From contig CP154955.1 in assembly GCA_039621445.1 (NCBI GenBank), forward strand, positions 51,427,384 to 51,491,383: a stretch of DNA of 64,000 nucleotides, written 5' to 3'. The translations under genes were made by a program, and so were the position numbers. The stretch comes from Euglena gracilis (Eukaryota > Euglenida > Euglenophyceae > Euglenales). Shown here one piece after another: positions 11,073 to 21,242 of the stretch. Below the pieces are notes generated by a model. That model was not told where the DNA came from. It ran no database searches and worked only from the letters and a program-made list of their open reading frames with translations. Each line of letters opens with the position of its first letter. Within the stretch, counting starts at the first letter, position 1.

Positions 11073-11176
11073 AAAAATCGACCGACACTAACAGATTCAG
11101 CAGGGGCGCCGGGCGGCTCGCTTCGCTCGCTCGCACCCGGCGCCCCTGCTGAATCTGTTAGTGTCGGTCGATTTTT
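11073..11176. repeat. Perfect hairpin, 41-bp arms, 22-nt loop
   Basis: 11073-11113 is the exact reverse complement of 11136-11176; the arms begin AAAAATCGACCGACACTAAC. The 22-nt loop is rich in CTCGC. It starts 13 bp after the fold-back MITE. It is far longer and more exact than a terminator, and no gene flanks it. Confidence 0.9.
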
Positions 11177-11289
11177 GTATAGAAATAGAATACCATGCAG
11201 CAGGGCTGAAATCTAAGGCCATCTAAAACCCTTGAGAAGGGTTATCATTCAAGGGGTAACATGGCAGGTGAACAGTGGATTTTGGAATT

Positions 11290-11785
11290 TGCGAAAAGGG
11301 TCCAAAAATCGTAATTCTAAAAAAACCCAAGGGGTCCAGCTAAAAATTTCCTAACCATAATTCTGAAAAACCCAGGGGAGGGTCCAACCAATTTTGAAAA
11401 CACCCAGGGGGGCCAAAATTCTCCAACTGTAATTAACATTTCCCAACAATTTTGAAAATTTCCCGGGGGGGTCCAGCCAAAATTTCCCAACCGTACTTCT
11501 GAAAAACCCTAGGGGGGGCTCCAGCCAATTTTTTTTCAACCGTGTTTGTGAAGCAACCCAGCCAAAATCTCTGAACCGGAATTCTGAAAAAAGGGGGGAT
11601 CAAATCCCAACCATAATTCTGGGAAAAAAACCAACGGGGTCCAACCGAAAATTCGGCATTGCAAATCTGAAAAAAATCTGGGGGGGGGTCCAGCCAAAAT
11701 TTCCCAACCGTGATTCTGAAAAAACCTAGGGGTGGTCCAACCCAAAAATATTTCCAAATCGTAATTCTGAAAAAAACCTTTCGAT
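11290..11785. repeat. Degenerate minisatellite
   Basis: About seven diverged copies, 50-70 bp apart, of a unit containing GGGGTCCAGCCAAAATTTCC, AACCGTAATTCTGAAAAA and CCC-GGGG. The translations ('F-WLDPP-G') are repeat artefacts. Confidence 0.75.
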
Positions 11786-12290
11786 TGATGGGCAACCTGG
11801 CATCAATCGGATGAAAACTTCAATCGGCCGATCGACATGTATTAAAAAAAAGCAAAAAACGCCAACTGTGCGCGGGCGGCTTAGCCAGCCCGGCTCAGGT
11901 CCGGGAGGCCCAAAAGGGCCCCGGGCGGATGACCGGTTGTAACGATCCCGGAGGTCAGGCCGACCATGGTGGGCCTGGGGTTGTGCCTGAAAAAGAAATA
12001 AAATTTTTCATTTGAAATTTTCAATTGAAAAATTAAAATTTTTTTCAAACTTTGAAAAAGTTGACATAAGGGGCTAACCCAAGAAAATTCAAGTTTAAAA
12101 GCATTTTTTTTTTCGGGGGGTAGATCTGGCCTGGGGGGGGGGTAGTGGGCCGACTCTAGGGTCGCCAAAGGTCGCCATGGTCGCCATGGTCGAATATGTT
12201 GCCAACATAGAAGGGATTTTGCCCCCCCGCCTGGGTTAAAATTTCGCACAAAAGGACTTAGCCCTCCAAGTGTGTTGCCAACATTGAAAT
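11786..12290. other. Intergenic, nothing recognised
   Basis: No supported gene. It contains short direct repeats of GGTCGCCATGGTCG (about 12165-12190) and A/T-rich tracts. Confidence 0.4.
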
Positions 12291-12295
12291 TTTGT

Positions 12296-12479
12296 TACCA
12301 CCCCCCCCCCTTTATTGTCCCCCCCCCTTTATTGTCCCTGGGCCCCGGCCGACGGGGGGGTTTTTTTTTGGCCCGGCCAATGAAATTCCTTTGGTACCCC
12401 TTTATTGTCCCCCCCCTTTATTGTCCGGTCGGGCCTCCCGGGGGCAGGTCGGTGGGACAATAAAGGGGGGGGGGTGGTA
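12296..12479. mobile_element. TA-flanked MITE, copy 2
   Basis: 184 bp, TACCACCCCC...TTTATTGTCC to GGACAATAAA...GGGGTGGTA, with the same internal order as 9305-9481: a GGGCC-CGGCCGACG segment, a poly-T block, CCAATGAAATTCCTTTGGTA, and GGGCCTCC-GGGG-AGGTCGG. The two copies differ mainly in homopolymer length. Confidence 0.7.
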
Positions 12480-12519
12480 TTTGAGGGGGGGGGTGCGGGG
12501 GGGGGGGGGCTAAAACAGT

Positions 12520-12890
12520 TGGGCAACAAAGGGGTTTGCTTGCCCCCCAAAACGGGTGGGTAACACAAGGGATTTTGTTATTTTGTGGCCCTCGAACAGT
12601 TGGGCAACAAGAAGGATTTGTCCCCCAAAACGGGTGGGTAACGCAAGGGATTTTGCCATTTTGGGGCCCTCGAACAGTTGGGCAACAAAAGGGATTTGCC
12701 CCCGAAATCAGTTGGGTTACACAAGGGATTTGCCCCCCAAAACGGGTGGGTAGCACAAGGGATTTTGTTTTTTTGGGGCCCTCGAACAGTTGGGCAACAA
12801 AAGGGATTTGCCCCCAAAAACAGCTGGGTTAGACAAGGGATTTGCCCCCCAAAGCTGTTGGGTTACACAAGGGATTTGTCCCGCAAAAAT
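12520..12890. repeat. Diverged 77-bp-type repeats, inverted
   Basis: Five to six units of 50-77 bp with AACACAAGGGATTTTG, TTTTGGGGCCCTCGAACAGT and TGGGCAACAAAAGGGATTTG. These are the reverse complement of the unit in the 2810-4350 array, with about 15-25% divergence by eye. The last units are shortened. Confidence 0.75.
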
Positions 12891-12899
12891 GGTCCGAAA

Positions 12900-13390
12900 T
12901 TTTCCTTTTCTTTCTTTTGAAGGGGGGGGGGTCGTGGGGTGGGCCGTCCCTAAGTCGACCTTAGGGTGGTAGGGGGGGGGAGGTCGTGGAGTGGGCCGAC
13001 CCTAAGTGTCGACCCTATCGTCGGCCCACTGGGGTTTCTAGTGTCACCACCCACTCCACAGCCTGGGGGGGGGGTCGACCATAGCGACCTTTGGCGACCT
13101 TGGGCCGACCCTGGGGTCGGCCCACTGCCCCCCCCCCCCCAGGCCAGATCCAGGAGCCTTTTTTTCCCACAAATGGATGCCGTGCCCGGACCCCCCCCCC
13201 CGAACGGCGCGCCTTGCCCCATAGGGTGGGGGAGGTGGTCCAAAATGGCCAAAGTCCACTGCCTCATCTCCAAAATCCTCTAGGCAACCCAGTTCTGGCC
13301 CATTTTTGACCACTAAGGCCAAAAATATGTCACCATCCTCTCCCCCTCCCAACCCACCTATAACAAAGAGAGGGTGCAAAGAAGCTTGGT
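12900..13390. other. Intergenic, nothing recognised
   Basis: Short repeats of CCCTAAGTCGACC / GGTCGGCCCACTG type and C/G runs near 12940-13130. No gene that I can support. Confidence 0.4.
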
Positions 13391-13479
13391 GTGGCTAAAT
13401 GTGCCCAGCATCCCCCCGAAAAAATCACAATTTTTTTCGGCCCAAAAATGGCCAAAAATGGCCTGGGGTAGGCAACATT

Positions 13480-13660
13480 CCACAAGCTTCTGACTTCAAC
13501 TGGACTTCAATTGTGCAAAAAGCCGCGGCCTCTTTCCCCCGCGGCAGCGCCCCCAGCCCATCTGGTCTGCGTCCTCAACACCTTCGGGACCTGTTGGACC
13601 GCGAGGCAGGCGCAGGCCCCCTACACACCGCCTTGAAATCCCTGGCTCAGAGACCACTTT
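13480..13660 (+). pseudogene. Non-LTR retrotransposon reverse transcriptase fragment
   Basis: About 55 residues of one frame read as the segment just upstream of the first reverse-transcriptase motifs in many LINE-type elements: a lead-in of the form VQKAAASFPRGSAPSPSGLR followed by PQHLRDLL and 'ALKSLAQ'. The similarity stops abruptly where the frame runs into C-rich simple sequence near 13700. No catalytic YxDD motif, endonuclease or tail is present, so this is a truncated relic. The identification is from memory of the family pattern. Confidence 0.5.
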
Positions 13661-13803
13661 TTGGATCCAAAAATCACCGAAAGGACGCGTGGCCACCCTC
13701 GGACCCCCCTCCCCCCCTCAACCTCCTCAACCCCCCACTGTGTCATTCCTCGTATGGTGAAGTGTACCGGGGTGTGTTTTGGACCCCTCCACCTGCCTTA
13801 CCC

Positions 13804-13858
13804 CCCCTAGTTAGGCACCCCCCTGGAAAATCTGCTTGGGGGGGTGCCTAACTAGGGG
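13804..13858. repeat. 20-bp-arm hairpin
   Basis: CCCCTAGTTAGGCACCCCCC at 13804-13823 is exactly complementary to 13839-13858, with a 15-nt loop. No adjacent gene. Confidence 0.85.
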
Positions 13859-14213
13859 AGGGGTCATGTGGTAATGTCAATGCAAGCACGAGGACACTTG
13901 CCCATCCTTGAACCAGCAGCCAAGGTGACAGCATCTCATGGGCAGAATGAACACTTGCCAAAGCTGCTTCATTTTTCCAAAGAACCCCCTCACAGAGGCC
14001 AAGCGAGGGGGGAGGAAATACCACCAGGTGGCTGCTTTTTCCTACACCTCCAAAGTCCATTTTTTTCCTCATCATTTCTTCTCATTTTCGTTTGGTTAGG
14101 GGGTCTTGCTGAGATTTTCTCAATTTAGACGGGTCATCTGAGAAAAACGGGGTTGGAAAAAAATCGGCACCTGAAAAATGCACCAAGCCTTGCGCAAAGA
14201 ACCATTTTAACCC

Positions 14214-14740
14214 CCCCAAATATAAGAAACCCGTTTCTTATATCTGGGTGTTGGCAGATCGGCCAAAGGGTTTCTTATGTTTGGGGGTTTCTTATATTTG
14301 GGTGTCGAAGGCAGGCCCTAAGGGTTTCTTATAAATGGAACTTTTTCTTCCTTCGGCACCTTCATGTAATTAATTACATGTGACCGCCGTGTGTAGGATT
14401 GTCTTCATGTCTGACTGCCATTCAAACAGTGGGGAAGAGAGTCGTGACATGGATTGGTGTTTGGAAAAAGCAGTTGCTTCTGAACTCTTGCTTTGCAAAG
14501 AAGAAATAGACTGGACTGGCTTCATCTTTGTGTTGATTGTGCCGTGAGATTTGCTATGACCCACCGTGAAAAAGAGGGGTTTCTTATGTGTCTAGCGTCC
14601 AACGCCCAGGGGTTTCTTATATTTGGGGGTTTCTGATATTTGGGTGTCGGCTGAAAATTGGCCAAAGGGTTTCTTTTATTTGGGGGTTTCTTGTAGCGAG
14701 GGGTTTCTTATATTTGGGGGGGGGGGGTTTGAGAATTTAA
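14214..14740. repeat. GGGTTTCTTATATTTGGG minisatellite, two blocks
   Basis: About ten copies of GGGTTTCTTAT(A)TTTGGG(GGT), some followed by GTCGG or GTCG, at 14220-14335 and 14575-14735. The two blocks are separated by about 240 bp of unrelated sequence, which contains the 18-bp palindrome CATGTAATTAATTACATG at 14363-14380. It lies immediately upstream of psbW. Confidence 0.8.
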
Positions 14741-14948
14741 CTAAGAGATGAAGTCAAAGGAAAGAATCATGGTAAGGCAGTAGAACACTTCACCCAGACC
14801 GTGCCCTGGGGTTAGGAAACGTCTCTTTGGCCCCCCCAATGGCCGAAATATTTCCTTAGGAGTAGCCATATAAACGCGTATTCAATTTGTTGATTGTCAC
14901 CCCACCCTTCGCATCCCTCATTTCGTTTCCCACCAGAAGGAAGGCAAA

Positions 14949-15416
14949 ATGTACGCTACTTATGAGGCGGAGCGCCGCCAGAAGCGCACCCAGTACATCC
15001 GTGCTGGTCTCGCTTTGTGGGCTGCCATTGGGGCTGCATTGTGTGTGATGAGGGTCGCCTCTCCCGCTACCACCAACCTGAAGGTGCAGACGCGCCCAAT
15101 CGTCCAGCCAGCTATTACTCAGGTGCAATTACACTTCCATGCAGGTTACCAAATTATATCTTTTCTTCAGATTCGGAACGTCGGTGCAGCTGTCACAAGC
15201 GCTGCAACTGCCGCCGCTGTTCAGGCTCCCGCTGCCATGGCCCTGGTCGATGAGCGTTTGAACGGTGAGGGCACCGGCTTGCCCCTCGGCATCAACGACC
15301 CCATCCTCTTCTGGGTTATGTTGACCGTGTTCACCACCATCTGGGCTCTGTGGGCCACCTCCGTCAAAGAGATCAGCAACAACGACGACCCCGACTCCGG
15401 TGTCGGCCTGGACTAA
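14949..15416 (+). CDS. psbW: Photosystem II reaction centre protein W precursor
   Basis: PsbW is a one-helix thylakoid protein that stabilises photosystem II-light-harvesting supercomplexes. With the 48-nt intron removed the product is 139 residues. The last 57 are the mature protein: LVDERLNGEGTG start, then LPLGINDPIL, a transmembrane helix (FWVMLTVFTTIWALW) and an acidic tail ending DSGVGLD. Length and the LVDER/GTGLP/NDPIL signatures fit chlorophyte PsbW. The preceding 24 residues are Ala-rich and end PAAMA, a good lumenal processing site. The first ATG (14949) gives a charged start plus a hydrophobic stretch (LALWAAIGAALCVM) not usual in a simple transit peptide. An in-frame ATG at 15048 would give an ordinary 49-residue transit peptide. 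CCACCAG at about 14936 could be a 3' splice site for an upstream exon. Confidence 0.9.
   Translation: MYATYEAERRQKRTQYIRAGLALWAAIGAALCVMRVASPATTNLKVQTRPIVQPAITQVQLHFHAGYQIISFLQIRNVGAAVTSAATAAAVQAPAAMALVDERLNGEGTGLPLGINDPILFWVMLTVFTTIWALWATSVKEISNNDDPDSGVGLD
15123..15170 (+). other. Probable 48-nt intron in psbW
   Basis: Begins GTGCAA after CAG and ends TATCTTTTCTTCAG, a strong pyrimidine-tract acceptor. It is 16 codons long and free of stops, so the frame is open either way. The 16 encoded residues (VQLHFHAGYQIISFLQ) do not fit a transit region, and removing them joins PAITQ to IRNVG. Splicing is inferred, not shown. Confidence 0.75.
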
Positions 15417-15592
15417 GCGTATAAGACTTTTTTGCAGGACTGCCCAGGTTGTTCAGGAGGATCAGCCCCTGAACTCGAGTGGGGAGCTGCTGGTTCAGTA
15501 AATTTTCATTTCATCTGCCTACATCTGCATGTTTCCCTGAGTGAAAATATTCCGCAAAAATCCTCAAACTTCCTCGAAACCTCTCTTCGGGA

Positions 15593-15883
15593 CAGGGATT
15601 TTTTTAAGTTTGGACCCCCGGGGGGGGGGATGGGGGGGGGGTAGGGGGGGGGGGCCCCCCGAACCCCCGCCCCCCCCCCCCGGGGGGGGGGTACCCCCCG
15701 GAGGGGGGTGGGATATACTTTTCGGCGCCGCAGGCGCAGAAAAAATTCTATTTTTAGCACTTTTCGCGATTTTTCGGCCATTTTTTGTGGCCCCCCTCCC
15801 CCCCCCCGGGGGGCCCCCCCAGGGGGGGGGTGGATGGGGGGGGCCCCCCCCCTCTCCCCCCCCCCGGCTTAAAAAAACCCCTG
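15593..15883. mobile_element. hAT-type MITE downstream of psbW
   Basis: A 291-bp insertion flanked by a perfect 8-bp duplication CTTCGGGA (15585-15592 and 15884-15891). Ends are CAGGGATTTTTTTAAG and its complement with one mismatch. An 8-bp target duplication and CAGGG ends fit hAT elements. The interior is C/G runs plus a degenerate CGGCGCCGCAGGCGC hairpin and TTTTCGCGATTTTTCGGCCA. The same interior, with related but less exact ends, recurs at 20191-20404 and 63275-63488. It has no coding capacity and starts 176 bp after the psbW stop. Confidence 0.75.
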
Positions 15884-15891
15884 CTTCGGGA

Positions 15892-16189
15892 TCTCTGTAA
15901 TTGTGTGTTACCAGAGCGCCAGCAGTGCCCCAGCAGTCACGCATGACACTTGGGTCCTGTTGTACTGACAGCCCGAGACAACCAAACCCCTCGGTCCTGT
16001 TCCGTTCTTTTCTCCTTGGCTGTTGTGTGCAAATGCCGGAGAATTTTCCACGGTCCAACTCTGCACTGGGCAGACCAGGGTTGTGGGGTAGGTGGTATTC
16101 TCACCCCAGGGATGGATGGGAAGCCCTTCGGTATTGAGGCAGGTGCCCGACCACCCCCCCCCCCCCTGGGGGGGGTAAGGTGGTAGGGG
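15892..16189. other. Intergenic, nothing recognised
   Basis: About 300 bp of mixed sequence between the hAT-type MITE and inverted module B, with C runs at 16150-16165. I see no supported gene. Confidence 0.4.
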
Positions 16190-16920
16190 GGGGTCGCTGA
16201 GCTCTTATCCCTTTATGGGTAAGAGCGAAGCTTACCACCGTCGAAACCCCCCCCCTCCACCCCCCCCCCCTCCCCCCCCCCGGGTCGGGGCCACCAGGAG
16301 AACCGACGGATTATCACCATGATCCCGGCCCGGTTCCCGAAATTTTTTTTTCCAGTCACGAGCGACTGGATTCCTAGTTTCCGAATCACCTGGGTTTGAC
16401 CCCCAACTCCCCGCCAGGCCCGAGTTATTCACGCGCGAAGGGGTCCAAACTCGGTAGGATTTACCCGCCCCCCCTGGATAAGCCCCCCCCCCCCCCCTTG
16501 TCAATTTTCAAAATATCTCCAAAATGAAGCCAAACCAAAGGAAATGTCCGGAGACCTAATTTGAAGCCCTTGGAACGCCCCATCCACCGGTATTTTGATT
16601 TCCCCGCAACTCCCCGCCTAGCCCGAGATACGGCCGTTTTCGGCGCAGACGGCCGTTTTGTACACTTTTCCCTCTGTTCGACTTAGCCGTTTTCGGGGGG
16701 TGGGGGGTCAAAAAATCGATGTTTTCAAATTTTCTCGAAAATGATGTAAAACCAAACGAAATGTACAGAGACCTAAATTGAAGCCCTTGGAACGCTCTAT
16801 CTACTGGGATTTTGGTTTCCCCGCAACTCCCCGCCCAGCCCGAGATACGGGCGTTTTTTGGCCAATTTGGGCCATTTCTGGCCATTTTGTACACTTTTCC
16901 CTCTGTTCGACTTAGCCATT
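16190..16920. repeat. Dispersed modules B and C, inverted copy
   Basis: Reverse complement of 4670-5420: module B (16190-16560) followed by two versions of module C (16560-16690 and 16780-16920). At 16900-16925 the CGAACAG-GGG target site is uninterrupted, so this copy is an empty site for the Mutator-like element of 2556-4673. Confidence 0.85.
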
Positions 16921-19010
16921 TTGGGCCAAAAAAGTCGAAAAAAATCGAAAAATTTTTTTTTTGCCCGAAACGATGTTTTTTGGCCTCCCGGACCCAGAAA
17001 AACTGTTTTTGAGCCGAAAACGAGCGTTTTTCGACCCACCAGCGCCCCGTTTTGGGCCGCCGACCCATTGACTTTGGGTCAAAACCGGGTCAAAAAGTCG
17101 AAAAAAATCGAAAAATTTTTTTTTGCCCGAAACGATGTTTTTTGGCCTCCCGGACCCAGAAAAACTGTTTTTGAGCCGAAAACGAGCGTTTTTCGACCCG
17201 CCAGCGCCCCGTTTTGGGCCGCCGACCCATTGACTTTGGGTCAAAACCGGGTTGAAAAAGTCGAAAAAAATCGAAAAATTTTTTTTTGCCCGAAACGATG
17301 TTTTTTGGCCTCCCGGACCCAGAAAAACTGTTTTTGAGCCGAAAACGAGCGTTTTTCGACCCACCAGCGCCCCGTTTTGGGCCGCCGACCCATTGACTTT
17401 GGGTCAAAACCGGGTCAAAAAGTCGAAAAAAATCGAAAATTTTTTTTTTGCCCGAAACGATGTTTTTTGGCCTCCCGGACCCAGAAAAACTGTTTTTGAG
17501 CCGAAAACGAGCGTTTTTCGACCCACCAGCGCCCCGTTTTGGGCCGCCGACCCATTGACTTTGGGTCAAAACCGGGTCGAAAAAGTCGAAAAAAATCGAA
17601 AAATTTTTTTTTGCCCGAAACGATGTTTTTTTGGCCTCCCGGACCCAGAAAAACTGTTTTTGAGCCGAAAACGAGCGTTTTTCGACCCACCAGCGCCCCG
17701 TTTTGGGCCGCCGACCCATTGACTTTGGGTCAAAACCGGGTTGAAAAAGTCGAAAAAAATCGAAAAAATTTTTTTTGCCCGAAACGATGTTTTTTGGCCT
17801 CCCGGACCCAGAAAAACTGTTTTTGAGCCGAAAACGAGCGTTTTTCGACCCACCAGCGCCCCGTTTTGGGCCGCCGACCCATTGACTTTGGGTCAAAACC
17901 GGGTTGAAAAAGTCGAAAAAAATCGAAAAATTTTTTTTTGCCCGAAACGATGTTTTTTGGCCTCCCGGACCCAGAAAAACTGTTTTTGAGCCGAAAACGA
18001 GCGTTTTTTGACCCGCCAGCGCCCTGTTTTTGGCCGCCGACCCATTTACTTTTGGTCAAAACCGGTTTTAAAAAGTCGAAAAAAATCGAAAATTTTTTTT
18101 TTTTTTTAACGATGTTTTTTGGCCTCCCGGACCCAGAAAAACTGTTTTTGAGCCGAAAACGAGCGTTTTTCGACCCACCAGCGCCCCGTTTTGGGCCGCC
18201 GACCCATTGACTTTGGGTCAAAACCGGGTTGAAAAAGTCGAAAAAAATCGAAAATTTTTTTTTTGCCCGAAACGATGTTTTTTGGCCTCCCGGACCCAGA
18301 AAAACTGTTTTTGAGCCGAAAACGAGCGTTTTTCGACCCGCCAGCGCCCCGTTTTGGGCCGCCGACCCATTGACTTTGGGTCAAAACCGGGTCAAAAAAG
18401 TCGAAAAAAATCGAAAAAATTTTTTTTGCCCGAAACGATGTTTTTTGGCCTCCCGGACCCAGAAAAACTGTTTTTGAGCCGAAAACGAGCGTTTTTCGAC
18501 CCACCTGCGCCCCGTTTTGGGCCGCCGACCCATTGACTTTGGGTCAAAACCGGGTCGAAAAAGTCGAAAAAAATCGAAAAATTTTTTTTTGCCCGAAACG
18601 ATGTTTTTTGGCCTCCCGGACCCAGAAAAACTGTTTTTGAGCCGAAAACGAGCGTTTTTCGACCCGCCAGCGCCCCGTTTTGGGCCGCCGACCCATTGAC
18701 TTTGGGTCAAAACCGGGTCAAAAAAGTCGAAAAAAATCGAAATTTTTTTTTTTTGCCCGAAATGATGTTTTTTGGCCTCCCGGACCCAGAAAAACTGTTT
18801 TTGAGCCGAAAACGAGCGTTTTTCGACCCGCCCGCGCCCCGTTTTGGGCCGCCGACCCGTTGACTTTGGGTCAAAACCGGGTCAAAAAAGTCGAAAAAAA
18901 TCGAAAAAATTTTTGCTGCCCGAAACGATGTTTTTTGGCCTCCCGGACCCAGAAAAACTGTTTTTGAGCCGAAAACGAGCGTTTTTCGACCCACCGGCGC
19001 CCTGTTTCTG
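16921..19010. repeat. 164-bp satellite array, block A3, inverted
   Basis: About 13 copies of the 160-164 bp satellite on the opposite strand to blocks A1/A2 and more homogeneous than they are. The array ends near 19010 in a partial unit whose edge (CGGCGCCCTGTTTCTGGCAC, then a CTCCATGGAGTGGGC segment) mirrors 1655-1715. Blocks A2 and A3 therefore share the same terminal junction. Confidence 0.95.
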
Positions 19011-19225
19011 GCACAAAACCCATGCATTTCCGGCAAAAGAGCTCCATGGAGTGGGCTGGTGTGTATGGAGGGGTTCAATGAAGGGGTGGGTGCGCGCTTA
19101 TCAAGAGCTCAGCACTATTCAAAACCTGGTCCGGACCCCCCCCCCCCAGATGTTGGGAGGGGGGTCCGGACCCCCACCCCCCCCTTGACCGGTGCCAAAA
19201 ATAGCAGAAAATTTTCTTCCGGCGC

Positions 19226-19569
19226 TGTGCGATACCATCTCCTCGTCCGTGACAGCTGGCGAACGCAATTCCTCACGCCAACCAATGATTTGCACCACGA
19301 TTACGTGGTGATGAAATTTGTGGTGAGAGGTAGTGTGGAGTGTTCACTGGAATACGGCATTTGACTGGCGAAAATTTGCCTGCCTTACGTGTGTACATTT
19401 GTACTGCTGTTACCCGGCCCACACGACCTGTTCCTTTGGCGTCATCTGTTTGGCAGTTAAACGTCATGAATTGATGACATGCAAACTACCTGTGACTGTT
19501 CGACACCTTTTCTGCAACAGTACTGCGTTGCAAGAGGACAAAATTTGACACCTGAAATACCCGGGATGT
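19226..19569. repeat. Long repeat R, left module, copy 1
   Basis: 344 bp matching 61883-62226 in the same orientation with no difference I could find (TGTGCGATACCATCTCCTCG to ATACCCGGGATGT). Similarity begins and ends abruptly. Small open frames inside occur identically in both copies but look like no known protein. Confidence 0.85.
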
Positions 19570-20148
19570 GTCAGGCTGGAGTCCGTTTTATGGTTATTCT
19601 CCACCATTTTCCCCTTGAAAAACGTAAAACACACCGGTTTTTTGTGCATAATTTGGGGGGAGTGAGTCCCACCGCTTTGATGCACCCAATGCAGTGGTAA
19701 AGCTTCAACACTTCCTTGCATCCCTGCCTCACCCCCCAATTTCCAAGGGGGTATGAAATTTTGGCTTACTGGTTGAGAAATGGAAATCAAAAATACTGTC
19801 CGGAAGCTTTGGTTCTGCTGATGCAGGAACGCAGCTTTTCCCTACAGAGGGGTCTTTTTAGTCTTAGACCCCCTGTTTCCCCAAGTGAAAGCAAGTTCTC
19901 CAGGGGTCCGACACTTGTAATGGTTGGACTTCGGCCCCCAAACCAAAACAGCAACGGCACAAAACTGCATCGTACAATAGCGGGGGCAGGCAATGCTTAG
20001 GCACCGACCGCCCCCAACGTTGGAGGCCCCGGAAAAAATTTTTGGGTCTAAAGTGACTGGAAAGAAGCCGTTTTTTCTGAGGTAGTGACTGGCTTTTTTT
20101 TAAAACCGGGGTCGGCAAAAAAATCGACTGAGCGGGAGAAATTGCCGT
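19570..20148. other. Centre of long repeat R, copy 1
   Basis: 579 bp that differ from the 1,006-bp centre of the second copy (62227-63232), apart from a TTTTTTTTAAAACCG segment near its right end. No gene recognised. Confidence 0.4.
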
Positions 20149-20916
20149 CTGACTGGTGACGGGTAAATTACCCCGAGATAACTCTCCCGGCAAGGATTTT
20201 TTTAAAGTTTGGGGCTGGAGGGGGGGTAGGGTGGGTGGGAGGGGGGTGGGATATACTTTTCGGCGCCGCAGGCGCCGAAAAAGTTCTATTTTTAAAGCAC
20301 TTTTCGCGATTTTCGGCCATTTTTTGTGGGTCCCCGGGACCCCAGGGGGGTGGGTGGGTGGGTGGGGGGGGACCCCCCTCCCCCCCGTCTTAAAAAAACG
20401 CCTGACCCCGGGGTGCCTTTTTTGGGGGGGCAATCGCACCCCAAAATTTTCGAAATTCGAAATTCGAAATTTTCGAGATGACCAACAAATTTTTGCCTTA
20501 CCTTTTGAAGTTTCGTTGGGGCAGCGGCCCAACAAAATAAGAATTTTTCCGTGGTCAACCAAAATCTTCACCATCCAACCTCCAACCTCCCGTCACGTCC
20601 CGCCCGAACACGGGGGTGTGCAGAACTGAAATGGCACAGAGTTTCGCAGATGCTTCATTGACATTCAAACCGCAACCAAAAACATTAAAGGCCACCAATA
20701 AAAATATCTTCCCCTGCATGCAAAAAGCGCCCTTCTGAGGTTCTTGAAAAGCCGGGAAATGTGAAACCGGAGGGGAGGTTTGTCTTTTTTGGAATCCAGG
20801 AAAGGGATAAGCCAGAAGGGGGGGTGGCCTTTCGCTCACCGGTTGCCCTCTGACCAAGGCCCCTGTGGGACGTGTACCCGCGCAGTCCCCATTGCCCTCG
20901 ACTCCAGACGAACCTT
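20149..20916. repeat. Long repeat R, right module, copy 1
   Basis: Matches 63233-64000 at a constant offset of 43,084 bp with only scattered substitutions. It probably extends past the window edge in the second copy. It includes a hAT-MITE-like segment with a CGGCGCCGCAGGCGCCG hairpin (20191-20404) and AATTCGAAATTCGAAATTTT at about 20455. Open frames of 157-236 residues here are proline/glycine artefacts of homopolymers. Confidence 0.85.
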
Positions 20917-21242
20917 TTCCTCGCCCGTCTGCGCAGTTCCCGCCTGTCCGTTCTGTTGCAAAAACATGGTATAACCCCCCTGGAGAAGTTTTGGGGGGGG
21001 AGGGAAGTGCGGTTCGGGAAAGGTACAAAATGAGGAGGCTACCAGATCTCACAATTCACCCCAGCCCCAATTTTGACCATGCCATGATTCAAAGCCAAAC
21101 CATGCGCTAAATGCAAAACCAAAGGCCCTCTAGACCCTTTTATTTGGAATGCCTGTTATTCCAAATCCAGCCTTTTATTTGGAATGTCCCGTCTCACAGT
21201 GCCTGATGACAAACCAACCCTAACCCTGACGACAACCCTCTC

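Noticed and set aside
14153-14383. Small + strand ORF upstream of psbW
   Set aside because: Lies within the GGGTTTCTTATATTTGGG minisatellite.
16232-16504. Rolling-circle, promoter or rRNA-like element in module B because of its exact conservation in three copies
   Set aside because: I could not match it to any RNA gene. Conservation is explained by recent duplication of the larger repeat.
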